Shown here: piece by piece, positions 36,826-44,753 of the stretch | How positions within the stretch are numbered: position 1 is the stretch's first letter | How the letters are laid out: each line of letters starts with the position of its first letter | Source of the DNA: Actinomycetes bacterium | GTDB taxonomy: Bacteria; Actinomycetota; Actinomycetes; Actinomycetales; Microbacteriaceae | DNA: 56,209 bases | Reading direction: 5' to 3' | Assembly: GCA_029777095.1 (NCBI GenBank) | Contig: JAKOTS010000072.1 | Span: forward strand, 1-56,209 | Program-made: the position numbers and the translations under genes | Notes under the pieces: model-generated | Database searches by the model: none | Seen by the model: only the letters and a program-made list of their open reading frames with translations | Told to the model about the DNA's origin: nothing

Positions 36826-38070
36826 CTACGCGCTACGGCGAATGTCGCGGAACGGAACGCCACGGTCAACGGACGGATCCTTCTCCAGCCCGAGGACGCG
36901 CTCGCCCACGATGCCCAGTTGGATCTCGATCGTGCCGCCGGCCGTCCACGACGAGGGTGCCCCGGTGAACGCCTTGGTGAGGGGCGGGTACGCAGCGCCC
37001 GGGCCATCCCAGGCGACAAGCGAAAGGCCCGCGATGTCGCTGATGATCTCGTTGACACGGAAGTTGGCGCTTGCGCCGGCGAGCTTTGCGATCGAGCCAC
37101 GCGGGCCGAGGTCGATACCCGCCTCGACCTCTTCGCGCATGCGCAGCGCCAGGAGGTCGGTGCCCTGCTCGAGCACGTGGGCCTCGACCAGGGCGGCACG
37201 GGCCGCCGGGTCTTGTGCCAGGCCGGCCTCGCGGGCGACGTCTGCAAGCTTCTCGAACGACAGCGGTCCGGTCGACTTGGTGCTGCTCGTACCGATCGAG
37301 ATGCGCTCGAAGCGGAGCATTGCGACGGCTGCATCCCAGCCCTTATCGACCTCGCCGATCCGGTCGGAGTCGGGAATGAAGAGCGAGTCGATGAAGATCT
37401 CGTTGAAGGGGTACTCACCGGTCGCCACGCGAAGCGGGCGGATAGTCACGGCGGGGTCGCGCAGGTTGATGATGAACATCGTGATGCCCTGGTGCTTCGG
37501 CACGTCGGGGTTCGTCCGCGCGACGATCACGCCGTAGTCGCAGTACTGCGCGTTGGAGGTCCACACCTTCTGGCCGGTCATGAGCCAGCCGCCGTCGACC
37601 TTTTCGGCACGCGTCTGCAGGCCTGCGACGTCAGATCCGGCGCCGGGCTCGGAGAAGATCTGCGCGAAGAGCGTGTTGGCTCGCCACAGGTCGGGGAGGT
37701 ACTTGGCCTTCTGCTCGGGGGTACCGAGCAGGTTGATGATCGGCCCGCACATCCCGTGGCTGATCGCGATGAGCATGCGCGGCACCGCGTAGCCGGCGGT
37801 CAGCGCGCCCCAGGCCATGCTTTCGGCCTCGCCGAGGCCCTGCCCGCCGTGTTCCTTTGGCTGCGTGATCGCCGCAAAGCCCGCGTCGTAGATCTTCTTC
37901 TGCAGCTCCTGCTCGTTGGCGACAACCTCGGCGCTCATGGTGTCGGTCACGACGACAGTGTCGCGGCGCGGCACGTGCTCCTCAAGAAAGGCGCGGGCGC
38001 GGGCTTCGAACTCGCGCAGCGAGGTCGAAGCCGCGGCGTCGGTATCGGTGAGCGTTGGTGCTTCTGACAT
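36826..38070 (-). CDS. Acyl-CoA dehydrogenase, large subunit of a heteromeric pair
   Basis: A 414-residue acyl-CoA dehydrogenase with intact motifs: ITQPKEHGGQGLG near 76, FSEPGAGSDVAGLQTRA near 150, GQKVWTSNAQYCDYG near 172, and LRFERISIG near 270. The order large-small subunit gene and the partner's features suggest a heterotetramer. GGGGAG lies seven bases before the ATG, and three 18-bp direct repeats lie 20-73 bp upstream. Confidence 0.9.
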   Translation of the reverse strand: MSEAPTLTDTDAAASTSLREFEARARAFLEEHVPRRDTVVVTDTMSAEVVANEQELQKKIYDAGFAAITQPKEHGGQGLGEAESMAWGALTAGYAVPRMLIAISHGMCGPIINLLGTPEQKAKYLPDLWRANTLFAQIFSEPGAGSDVAGLQTRAEKVDGGWLMTGQKVWTSNAQYCDYGVIVARTNPDVPKHQGITMFIINLRDPAVTIRPLRVATGEYPFNEIFIDSLFIPDSDRIGEVDKGWDAAVAMLRFERISIGTSSTKSTGPLSFEKLADVAREAGLAQDPAARAALVEAHVLEQGTDLLALRMREEVEAGIDLGPRGSIAKLAGASANFRVNEIISDIAGLSLVAWDGPGAAYPPLTKAFTGAPSSWTAGGTIEIQLGIVGERVLGLEKDPSVDRGVPFRDIRRSA

Positions 38071-38089
38071 CTGTGACTCCCCTTGTCAT

Positions 38090-38143
38090 GCGTAGAACAG
38101 GTGGTGTGCGTAGAACAACTGGTGTGCGTAGAGCAGGTGGTGT
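38090..38143. repeat. Three 18-bp direct repeats in the acyl-CoA dehydrogenase leader
   Basis: The unit GCGTAGAACAGGTGGTGT occurs at 38090-38107, 38108-38125 (two changes) and 38126-38143 (one change), with a decayed fourth copy after it. It lies between the upstream gene's terminator and the dehydrogenase start. Confidence 0.9.
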
Positions 38144-38188
38144 GCGTAAAAATTCGTAGTACCAAGAAATTTGTGGTGCCAAGAAAGC

Positions 38189-38230
38189 GGTCAGCGACCG
38201 CGGCTGGAGTGCAGCACGCGGTCGCTGGCC
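38189..38230 (-). terminator. Terminator-like hairpin after the CoA-transferase gene
   Basis: CAGCGACCGCG (38192-38202) and CGCGGTCGCTG (38217-38227) pair perfectly, and a G.U plus two G-C pairs extend the stem to 14. In minus-strand direction the sequence CTTTCTT follows. It begins 12 nt after the stop of the double CoA-transferase gene. Confidence 0.75.
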
Positions 38231-38242
38231 AACGTGCAGGCT

Positions 38243-40588
38243 TTAGCGGTACGACACCGGCAGGCGGTGCAGCATTTCGCCACCCACCCGCACGTGGTCT
38301 GCGTCGATCATCGCGGCGATCTCGTCTTCGCTGAAACCCGCGGCCGCGAGCACGGGGCGCGTGTGCTGCCCAACCCCTGGGGGCAGGAGCGGACCGCTGC
38401 GCTGGTTGCGGCTGAACCCGACGTGGCGCCCAGTCGTGATGAACGGGTCGCCCGTCTCGTCTTCGATCCGAATGTGGAACACGTCGTGATCGATGAACTC
38501 GGGATCGTGCAAGACCTCGGGCACAGTGCGAGAGGCGGCGGTGCGGAGCCCCACGGTGTTCAGCCCCTCAACGACAGCGTCGCGGCTGAGGCCGCCAAGT
38601 GTCTCTGTGAAGCGCACGGCGATGTCGCCTTCACCGTTCGCCAGCAGGCCCGCGGCGGCAAGCGCCGACTCGAGGCTTTCGAGCGTCTGGGTCTCGGCCG
38701 GGTCGGTGTCGATGTAGACCCAACCGTCTGCAACCTCGTAGTAGTGCTGCAGCGGGTGCGCGCCCTTGTAGTCGCGGCCACCAACGGTCGGCTCCGGCCG
38801 GCCCTCGAAGCGCACGAGCTCATTGTCTTGCAAGAAGGCCGCGGTGGCGGCGAGCGAGTTCCAAATGCGCTGCCCCTCGCCCGTGACCTTCTGCGAGTAG
38901 AGCGCGATGGTGACAGCGAGTGCCGTGAGCGCGGCCGCGGTGACGTCATTGACCGCGATCGTGTTCGCGACAGGTGCGTCGTCGCCGCCCTGGCCCGACA
39001 TCATGCCGCTCTGCGCTTGCAACACCATGTCGACGCCGGGGAGCATCGAGTCTGGCCCACCCTCGCCGTATGCCGAGAGCGAGAGCGTGACGATGCCCGG
39101 GTTGATCTTGGCCAGGGTGTCGTAGTCGATGCCGAGCTTCTTCATCACGCCAGGACGCATGCCGTCGATGACGACATCGCTGATCTCGGTGAGGCGGTGG
39201 AACGCGTCGCGCCCCTCGGGCGCCTGAAGGTCGATCGCGAGGCTGCGCATGCCGCGGTTGCAGGCGTACGCCGAGGCACGGAACGGGTCGCCCGTGAGGG
39301 GCTCAACCTTGATGACGTTGGCGCCGAGCTCTGCGAGCAGGAACCCTGCGTAGGGCGTTGCGACGAACGTGCCGGCGTTCAGCACGGTGTAGCCGTGGAG
39401 CGGGCCGGGCGTCAGGCGCGGCTGGCCGGTGGGGCGTGCAATGTTGCGGGCCGCCCACGGTGCGGGCAGGTCGCGCTTGGCGAGCAGCGGCGCGGCGGTG
39501 CGCACCCAACCCGGGGTCTTCGTGAGGCGGAAGGGCACGCCCGGCATGATGATCGTCTTGCCGTCGTCGTTGACAACCTCGGCGCGCATCCCGATCGCCT
39601 TGATCTGTTCGTTGTCGAGCCACTCCTCGCGGGGTGCAACCTCACCGCAGGGAATGCCGATGCCGCGCATCAGCGTGACGAGGTCTTCGACGGTGCGCGA
39701 CGCGAACGTCTCTTCGATCTGCTTGCGCGCCCATGCCTGCTCGGGCATGAGTAGCTTGGCGGTGACACCCGCAACGTCGGGGTGGTTGATGATGTCGTCG
39801 AGCCCGAGCTCGTGCAGCAGGCGCAGTTCAAACTTGCCGCCGAGGCCACCGGCCGCAATCCAGCGGCCGCCCTGTGCCTCGAAGTGACGGTATGTGTGGT
39901 GCTTGCCGGTCGGGCCGATCGACGTGATGGGGTCTGGTGCATCGGCGTGCACGGTCAGCGCGAGCACGTGGAACTGAATCAGCGCCTGCATGCCGGTGAC
40001 GGTGACCGTCTGGCCAAGACCAGAATCGAAACGCTCAAGCAGCGCCGAAGCGGCGGCGAGCGAGGCCAGGAGTCCCTGCGCGTGCAGGATGTACGGCGAC
40101 ACCGATTCGACCGGGCCACCGCTGTAGCTCGACTGACGGCTGGCCTGCGAGCCCATAGCCGAGAGCAGGCCATTCGACTCGGGTGTGCCACCCCACGGCG
40201 TGACGCCGTCGAGGTAGACGGGGAGGCGCACGATCACGAGGCGATGGTTGGCGCGGGCGGCATCTGCCACGAGCGGGCCAAAGTCATCGAGTTCGTTCGC
40301 ACCGAGAATGAGCACGTCCGCACGACCCACGTTGGTCGCAAGCCACTCCACGTCGCTCGGCGATGCGGGGTCGACGATGGCACCGATCTTGTTGCGGTTC
40401 CACACCTCGAAACCGGCCATCGAGCGGGCCCAGTCGCCTTCGGGCGTCTCGACCTTGAAGACCTCTGCGCCGTGGTCAGCGAGGAACATTCCGGCAATTG
40501 CAGGAGCCATTCCCGAGCCAAGGTCAATCACTCGAACATCGTCAAGCGCGCCAATTGCGTTTCCAACGAAGTTGGTATCCGTGCTCAT
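38243..40588 (-). CDS. Double-domain type III (CaiB/BaiF) CoA-transferase
   Basis: A 781-residue protein made of two type III CoA-transferase domains, about 1-375 and 405-781. Each begins with the family's Rossmann-like start (VRVIDLGSGMAPAIAGMFLADHGAEV; YTVLNAGTFVATPYAGFLLAELGANVIKVEPLTGDPFR). Only the second half keeps the nucleophilic aspartate, D520 in LPGVDMVLQAQSG; the first half has no Asp at the matching place. Such double proteins occur in mycobacteria. It probably moves CoA onto the carboxylic acid that the block degrades. AGGAG precedes the ATG, and a TGTATACA site lies 162 bp upstream. Confidence 0.87.
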   Translation of the reverse strand: MSTDTNFVGNAIGALDDVRVIDLGSGMAPAIAGMFLADHGAEVFKVETPEGDWARSMAGFEVWNRNKIGAIVDPASPSDVEWLATNVGRADVLILGANELDDFGPLVADAARANHRLVIVRLPVYLDGVTPWGGTPESNGLLSAMGSQASRQSSYSGGPVESVSPYILHAQGLLASLAAASALLERFDSGLGQTVTVTGMQALIQFHVLALTVHADAPDPITSIGPTGKHHTYRHFEAQGGRWIAAGGLGGKFELRLLHELGLDDIINHPDVAGVTAKLLMPEQAWARKQIEETFASRTVEDLVTLMRGIGIPCGEVAPREEWLDNEQIKAIGMRAEVVNDDGKTIIMPGVPFRLTKTPGWVRTAAPLLAKRDLPAPWAARNIARPTGQPRLTPGPLHGYTVLNAGTFVATPYAGFLLAELGANVIKVEPLTGDPFRASAYACNRGMRSLAIDLQAPEGRDAFHRLTEISDVVIDGMRPGVMKKLGIDYDTLAKINPGIVTLSLSAYGEGGPDSMLPGVDMVLQAQSGMMSGQGGDDAPVANTIAVNDVTAAALTALAVTIALYSQKVTGEGQRIWNSLAATAAFLQDNELVRFEGRPEPTVGGRDYKGAHPLQHYYEVADGWVYIDTDPAETQTLESLESALAAAGLLANGEGDIAVRFTETLGGLSRDAVVEGLNTVGLRTAASRTVPEVLHDPEFIDHDVFHIRIEDETGDPFITTGRHVGFSRNQRSGPLLPPGVGQHTRPVLAAAGFSEDEIAAMIDADHVRVGGEMLHRLPVSYR

Positions 40589-40749
40589 GCACTCCTACCT
40601 CTCTGTAGTCATTCCGTGCCGCAGCGATCGTTGCCCGAAGGCCCAAATCGTGAGTGGCGGGAGCGGCATCCTTGCCCACCCGCATGTGCAGCGGGTACTC
40701 CCAACGTCATGTTTGCCGTGATTCCCAGCCTAATCATGCCCCCGACTTT

Positions 40750-40757
40750 TGTATACA
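40750..40757. promoter_or_regulatory. TGTATACA operator-like palindrome (CoA-transferase side)
   Basis: Perfect palindrome in the context TTTTGTATACAGC, 162 bp before the double CoA-transferase start. Confidence 0.6.
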
Positions 40758-40914
40758 GCTGTGACAGATGAACGCCGGATGCCTGAACCACTCGTGTGCA
40801 GAATTTCCCAGGTGAGCACAGAGAGCGCGTGCGAAAGACGCGCGCTGGGGCGCATCGCGGCGGCGAAGGCCGCCATCGAACGCCGCGCCGAATGCGTCGG
40901 CACCTTGCGCCTGG

Positions 40915-40922
40915 TGTATACA
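40915..40922. promoter_or_regulatory. TGTATACA operator-like palindrome (racemase side)
   Basis: Perfect palindrome in the context TGGTGTATACAGATG, 72 bp before the racemase start, a usual distance for a promoter-overlapping operator. Confidence 0.62.
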
Positions 40923-40993
40923 GATGACGGTAGCTCTTCCAAAAGCGGCCGCGGCTATCCGACCCTGACAATGACGTTAAGTGGAGCGAGTGC

Positions 40994-42130
40994 ATGACTG
41001 AAAATGTGTCGACGGGCCCACTCGCGGGCCTGCGAGTGATCGAATTGGCGGGCATCGGCCCGGTTCCCCACGCGGGGATGCTCCTGGCCGACCTCGGCGC
41101 GGAGGTCGTGCGGATCGACCGGCCCACCCCCGGCCCGCCGAAGATCGCGAACGACCATGACGTCACGCGCCGCGGCAAGCAGAGCATCACGCTCGATCTG
41201 AAGGATCCCCGGGCACGTGAAGCGGTGTTGCAGATGGTCGATACGTTCGACATTCTCCTTGAGGGCAACCGCCCCGGCGTCACCGAGCGCCTCGGCCTCG
41301 GTCCCGAGGACTGCTTCGCCCGCAACCCCCGCATCATCTACGGCCGCATGACCGGGTGGGGCCAGAGCGGTCCGCTCGCGAGCGTCGCTGGCCACGACAT
41401 CAACTACATCTCGATCGCCGGCGCTCTGCGCGGGAGCGGTCAGGCCGACGGTGCCCCGCAGTTCGCGCTCAACCTGCTTGGTGACTACGGCGGAGGCAGC
41501 CTGTACCTCGTCGTTGGCGTGCTCGCGGCACTGCAGGAGGCGCAGCGCACGGGGCACGGACAGGTCGTTGACACCGCGATTGTGGATGGCGCAGCCCACC
41601 TGCTCGGCAACTTCATGGGCATGCGCAATTCGGGCATGCAGAGCGACGTGCCACAGCAGAGCCTGCTCGACGGTGGCGCCCCGTTCTACCGGGTGTATGA
41701 GACATCCGACGGCGAATACATGTCGGTGGGCGCTATCGAACCGCAGTTCTTCAAGCTCGTGCTCGCCATGCTCGACGTCGACTTCGACCCGGCCCGGCAG
41801 CATGACAGAAGCACCTGGGTGTCGCTCGGCGAGGTCTTCAGAGAGCGATTCTTGTCGAACACGCGCGCGCACTGGTCGGCGCTGTTCGACGGCACCGACG
41901 CGTGCGTCGCGCCGATCCTCTCGGTCGCAGATGCCCTCGCACACGAGCACATGGGCGCACGTGGGTCGATCCTGCCGACGTCGAGTGGTGGGGTGCAGCC
42001 GGGGCTCGCGCCCCGCTTTTCGAACCACCCGCACGCGGCGCCGGGGCAGGTTGCGGCACGCGGCGCAGACACAGAGCGCGTGCTCAAGGCACACACGCGC
42101 ATCACCGCGCAGGAGCTCGCCGAAGGCTAG
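40994..42130 (+). CDS. Alpha-methylacyl-CoA racemase
   Basis: A 378-residue type III CoA-transferase-fold protein of the racemase branch. It interconverts 2R- and 2S-methylacyl-CoA so that the S form can enter beta-oxidation. Catalytic residues known from the mycobacterial enzyme are in place: H134 in GHDINYISI, D164 in LLGDYGGGS and E249 in VGAIEPQFF. The start GIGPVPHAGMLLADLGAEVVRIDRP is typical. GGAG lies eight bases before the ATG. Its stop overlaps the stop of the convergent GntR gene in the sequence CTAG. Confidence 0.92.
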   Translation: MTENVSTGPLAGLRVIELAGIGPVPHAGMLLADLGAEVVRIDRPTPGPPKIANDHDVTRRGKQSITLDLKDPRAREAVLQMVDTFDILLEGNRPGVTERLGLGPEDCFARNPRIIYGRMTGWGQSGPLASVAGHDINYISIAGALRGSGQADGAPQFALNLLGDYGGGSLYLVVGVLAALQEAQRTGHGQVVDTAIVDGAAHLLGNFMGMRNSGMQSDVPQQSLLDGGAPFYRVYETSDGEYMSVGAIEPQFFKLVLAMLDVDFDPARQHDRSTWVSLGEVFRERFLSNTRAHWSALFDGTDACVAPILSVADALAHEHMGARGSILPTSSGGVQPGLAPRFSNHPHAAPGQVAARGADTERVLKAHTRITAQELAEG

Positions 42131-42813
42131 GACGTTTTGGTGCCGTCGGGCTCGGCGGTTTCGTTCGAATCGCTGATGTTCGTAGCGGTCGCGAGGATGT
42201 TGTTCATGCTGTTGAACAGGTGCACCCCGGTGGCGCGCATCGCAAGCATCTCGTCCTGAGCGAGGATCGCCTCAACGATCAGCAGGTGCTCAGCGGTTGC
42301 CGCGACCAGGCGCGAGGGGTCTTGCTTTGCGTGGCGGCGCACGCGCGCCAGATGGCCGCGAAGGTCGCGAAGTGCGTTGACCAGGTATGGGTTGCCGGTC
42401 GCGTCATCGATCGCGAGGTCGAGTCGGTCAGCGAGAAAGTAGGGCGCTTCTTGATCTGGCACGACCTCGGGGTCGGGTCCGGCCAAGAACTCGGCGCGTA
42501 GCTGCTCAAACACGGCCTGATCGCGCCGGCGAGCGGCAAGTCGCGCGGCCTGCGTCTCGAGCGCCTCGCGGTACGCGTAAATCTGGCGGATCGTCTCCTG
42601 CGAGAGCGGCGCGACGACCATGGTCCGTCCGGGCCCGCTGGCTACGAGGCCTTCGGCCGCGAGCCGGGAGAGCGCCTCGCGAATGGGCGTGCGTGACACA
42701 CCCATCCGCTGCGCAGTTTCGATCTCACCCAGTGGCATCCCCGGACGGAGATGCCACTGGATGATTTCTTCTCGGAGGCGCAGGTAGGCGACTTCGCTCG
42801 CGCGCATGTGCAT
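42127..42813 (-). CDS. GntR-family regulator with FCD effector domain
   Basis: A 228-residue regulator. The N-terminal winged helix covers about 5-75, with recognition region GVSRTPIREALSRLAAEGLV at 38-57. The C-terminal helical FCD domain (about 85-215) contains the histidine/aspartate ligand-metal pattern of such domains and binds an acid or acyl-CoA-like effector. GntR/FCD proteins commonly bind operators with a TGTATACA or GTATAC core, the motif repeated upstream of genes in this block, so this is the obvious regulator. Two ATGs three codons apart are possible starts. Confidence 0.9.
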   Translation of the reverse strand: MHMRASEVAYLRLREEIIQWHLRPGMPLGEIETAQRMGVSRTPIREALSRLAAEGLVASGPGRTMVVAPLSQETIRQIYAYREALETQAARLAARRRDQAVFEQLRAEFLAGPDPEVVPDQEAPYFLADRLDLAIDDATGNPYLVNALRDLRGHLARVRRHAKQDPSRLVAATAEHLLIVEAILAQDEMLAMRATGVHLFNSMNNILATATNISDSNETAEPDGTKTS

Positions 42814-42832
42814 ATCCCACGCCCCCTTTGAA

Positions 42833-43993
42833 CTAACCGGCCTGGTTGCTGAGAACCAGGCTTCCGGATGCGGCGAACATCATGCCGACACCCTGAACGA
42901 AGCTGGTCTTCAGGTTCGGAACCTGCACGACCGCGTCGCCGCGGAGCTGACGCACCGCTTCCTGAATCGCGAACATGCCGTACATGCCCGAGTGGGTGTA
43001 CGAGAGTCCGCCACCCGTGGTGTTGATCGGCAGACGACCGCCCGGACGCGAGTGACCCTCGGCGTAGAACGCACCCGACTCACCGCGGCCGACAAAGCCA
43101 CAGTCTTCGAGCATGTACAGCGGGAGGTGCGCGAATGCGTCGTAGAACATGGCGTGATCCATGTCGTCCGGCGTCATGCCCGCGCTCTCGAATGCGTGCT
43201 TGCTCGAGCTGCGGAATGCACCGAAGCTGTTCAGGTCATCCATCTGCGACACGATCGGACTCTCGGTGGCTTCGCCCGAACCCATGAGGTAGACGGCCGG
43301 CTTCGCGAGGTTCATGTCTTTCGCACGCTCGGCGCTGACGAGCACAAGTGCGCCGCCACCGTCGGTAACGACGCAGATCATGTCCTTCGTGAAGGGGTAC
43401 GAGAGCGGCTTGTCTTCGAGGATCTCGTCGACGGTGATCGGCTTGCGACGGAACGCACGCTCGTTCGGGATAGCCCACTCGCGCTGCGTAGCCACAACCT
43501 CGGCCATGTCGCGACGGGTGAGGCCGCGGCTTTCGAGGAACGACATCACCGGCGTCGTGAACGAGGCGAACGGCGCGAGTGCACCGAACGGCTGCTCAAA
43601 CTGGCCACCGGGCGACGAAGGGTTGCGCAGCATGGGGGGCATCCCCACGCGCGAGCGTCCCGACTCACCGTGCGTGATCAGCACGACGTGGGCCGCACCG
43701 CTGGCGATCGCAGCAGCCGCGTGACGCACGTGCAGCATGTAGCTGCAGCCGCCGACCATGGTGCCATCGAGCCACGTCGGGCGGATGCCGATGTAGTCAG
43801 CGACCTCGAGTGCGTTCGGCATCGTGGTTGCGAAACCATCGACGTCGGCAACCGTAAGGCCGGCGTCAGCGAGCGCGCGGACGGCAGAGTTTGCGTGGAG
43901 CTCGTAAACGGACGTGTTCGGCAGCACACCGATCTGGTCGGTCTCAGCTGCACCAACGATGGCGATGTTTCCGCCGTGCATGCTCTTCAGCAT
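42833..43993 (-). CDS. SCP2-type thiolase / thiolase-like aldolase
   Basis: A 386-residue thiolase-fold protein of the sterol-carrier/Ltp type. C83 (VGGCSYML) occupies the usual nucleophile position. The second thiolase motif is changed to GGLSYTHSGMYG with Y332 and H334, and the third cysteine is missing (VQGVGMMFAASG). Y284 (YDAFAH) and Y332 resemble the catalytic tyrosines of the Ltp2 retro-aldolases that remove propionyl-CoA from steroid side chains; those lack a catalytic cysteine, so the chemistry here is unsettled. It overlaps the DUF35 gene stop, and such pairs form complexes. Confidence 0.83.
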   Translation of the reverse strand: MLKSMHGGNIAIVGAAETDQIGVLPNTSVYELHANSAVRALADAGLTVADVDGFATTMPNALEVADYIGIRPTWLDGTMVGGCSYMLHVRHAAAAIASGAAHVVLITHGESGRSRVGMPPMLRNPSSPGGQFEQPFGALAPFASFTTPVMSFLESRGLTRRDMAEVVATQREWAIPNERAFRRKPITVDEILEDKPLSYPFTKDMICVVTDGGGALVLVSAERAKDMNLAKPAVYLMGSGEATESPIVSQMDDLNSFGAFRSSSKHAFESAGMTPDDMDHAMFYDAFAHLPLYMLEDCGFVGRGESGAFYAEGHSRPGGRLPINTTGGGLSYTHSGMYGMFAIQEAVRQLRGDAVVQVPNLKTSFVQGVGMMFAASGSLVLSNQAG

Positions 43994-44403
43994 TACTTCA
44001 CCTCTTTCGGGACGAACATGGGCAGCGCCTGGTCGCCGCGGGGCTCAAAGCGCACGGTGAGCGGCATGCCCAGCGTGAGTGCTTCGGGCGTCGGCTCGAC
44101 GTCGCGAATGTTCGTCATCATGCGAATGCCCTCAGCGAGGGTCACGAGCGCAATAATCTGGGGCTCCTGCGTCTCAAACTCGGGGAACACCCGGTGGTTG
44201 ATGACGTAAGACGTAAGGGTGGCATCACCCGATGCCGTCTCCCAGACAATGGCGTCTGAGGAGCAGAACGGGCAGTATGCGCGCGGGTAGAAGAAGAGGC
44301 GATTGCACGCGCTGCAGCGCGGAATGCGCAGCTCTCCGCGCAATGCTCCTTCCCAGAACTCCTTCGTCTCCGGAATCGGCTTTGGGACAGGTCCTGCTGA
44401 CAT
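43993..44403 (-). CDS. DUF35 zinc-ribbon/OB-fold partner of the thiolase-like protein
   Basis: A 136-residue protein with the zinc ribbon C30-x2-C33...C44-x2-C47 followed by an OB-fold (TLTSYVINHRVFPEF... IIALVTLAEGIRMMTNI). DUF35 proteins bind acyl-CoA and are needed by partner thiolases or aldolases. Its stop overlaps the start of the next gene (TAATG), the usual arrangement for such partners. Confidence 0.9.
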   Translation of the reverse strand: MSAGPVPKPIPETKEFWEGALRGELRIPRCSACNRLFFYPRAYCPFCSSDAIVWETASGDATLTSYVINHRVFPEFETQEPQIIALVTLAEGIRMMTNIRDVEPTPEALTLGMPLTVRFEPRGDQALPMFVPKEVK

Positions 44404-44753
44404 GCGTGCTCCCTCCGAGCAGATGCCTGGCTACGCGCGCGAACGTCATTGATGCTCGCGCGGCGCACAGACACCGACACTTCTCTGTGTAATGAATTTC
44501 TGTGTGCTGGACCGCTGTCGGTGCACCCCATCGAAGGGTTCTTCGTGTGCGCACCGCCCCGCCATTTGGGCCGGGGTGCCGGTTCCGAGGAGGCGAGCAG
44601 GTGGCGAAGCCTCGATCGCCCAGCACAAAGCCGACCCTAATGTATACAAACGCGAGACCGCAATGTTAGTGTGACCGTGGTTGGCCTGGCCCACACCCTG
44701 AGTGGGTACCCGAGAGGCCTTGCGTGTACACAATCACAAGGAAGTGAGCAGTC
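44404..44753. other. Divergent control region between DUF35 and SDR genes
   Basis: The 350-bp gap contains one perfect TGTATACA at 44641 and the related GTGTACACA at about 44722-44730. No convincing gene is seen. Promoters for both directions are expected. Confidence 0.65.
44641..44648. promoter_or_regulatory. TGTATACA operator-like palindrome (SDR/DUF35)
   Basis: Perfect palindrome in the context CTAATGTATACAAACG, 106 bp before the SDR start and 238 bp before the DUF35 gene on the other strand. Confidence 0.6.

Larger units (their letters stand above)
40589..40993. other. Divergent control region with two TGTATACA sites
   Basis: This 405-bp gap separates the double CoA-transferase (minus) from the racemase gene (plus). 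It contains no supported gene. One perfect TGTATACA palindrome lies towards each gene (40750 and 40915), which suggests that each promoter has its own operator. Confidence 0.7.

Noticed and set aside
38090..38143. 18-bp repeats considered as a plasmid-type iteron origin or a CRISPR
   Set aside because: No replication initiator gene, no spacers; they sit in an mRNA leader.
38171..39754. Long open frame on the plus strand antisense to the double CoA-transferase gene
   Set aside because: It has no recognisable domain, a codon pattern expected opposite a G+C-rich gene, and no ribosome site; the minus-strand protein is clearly real.
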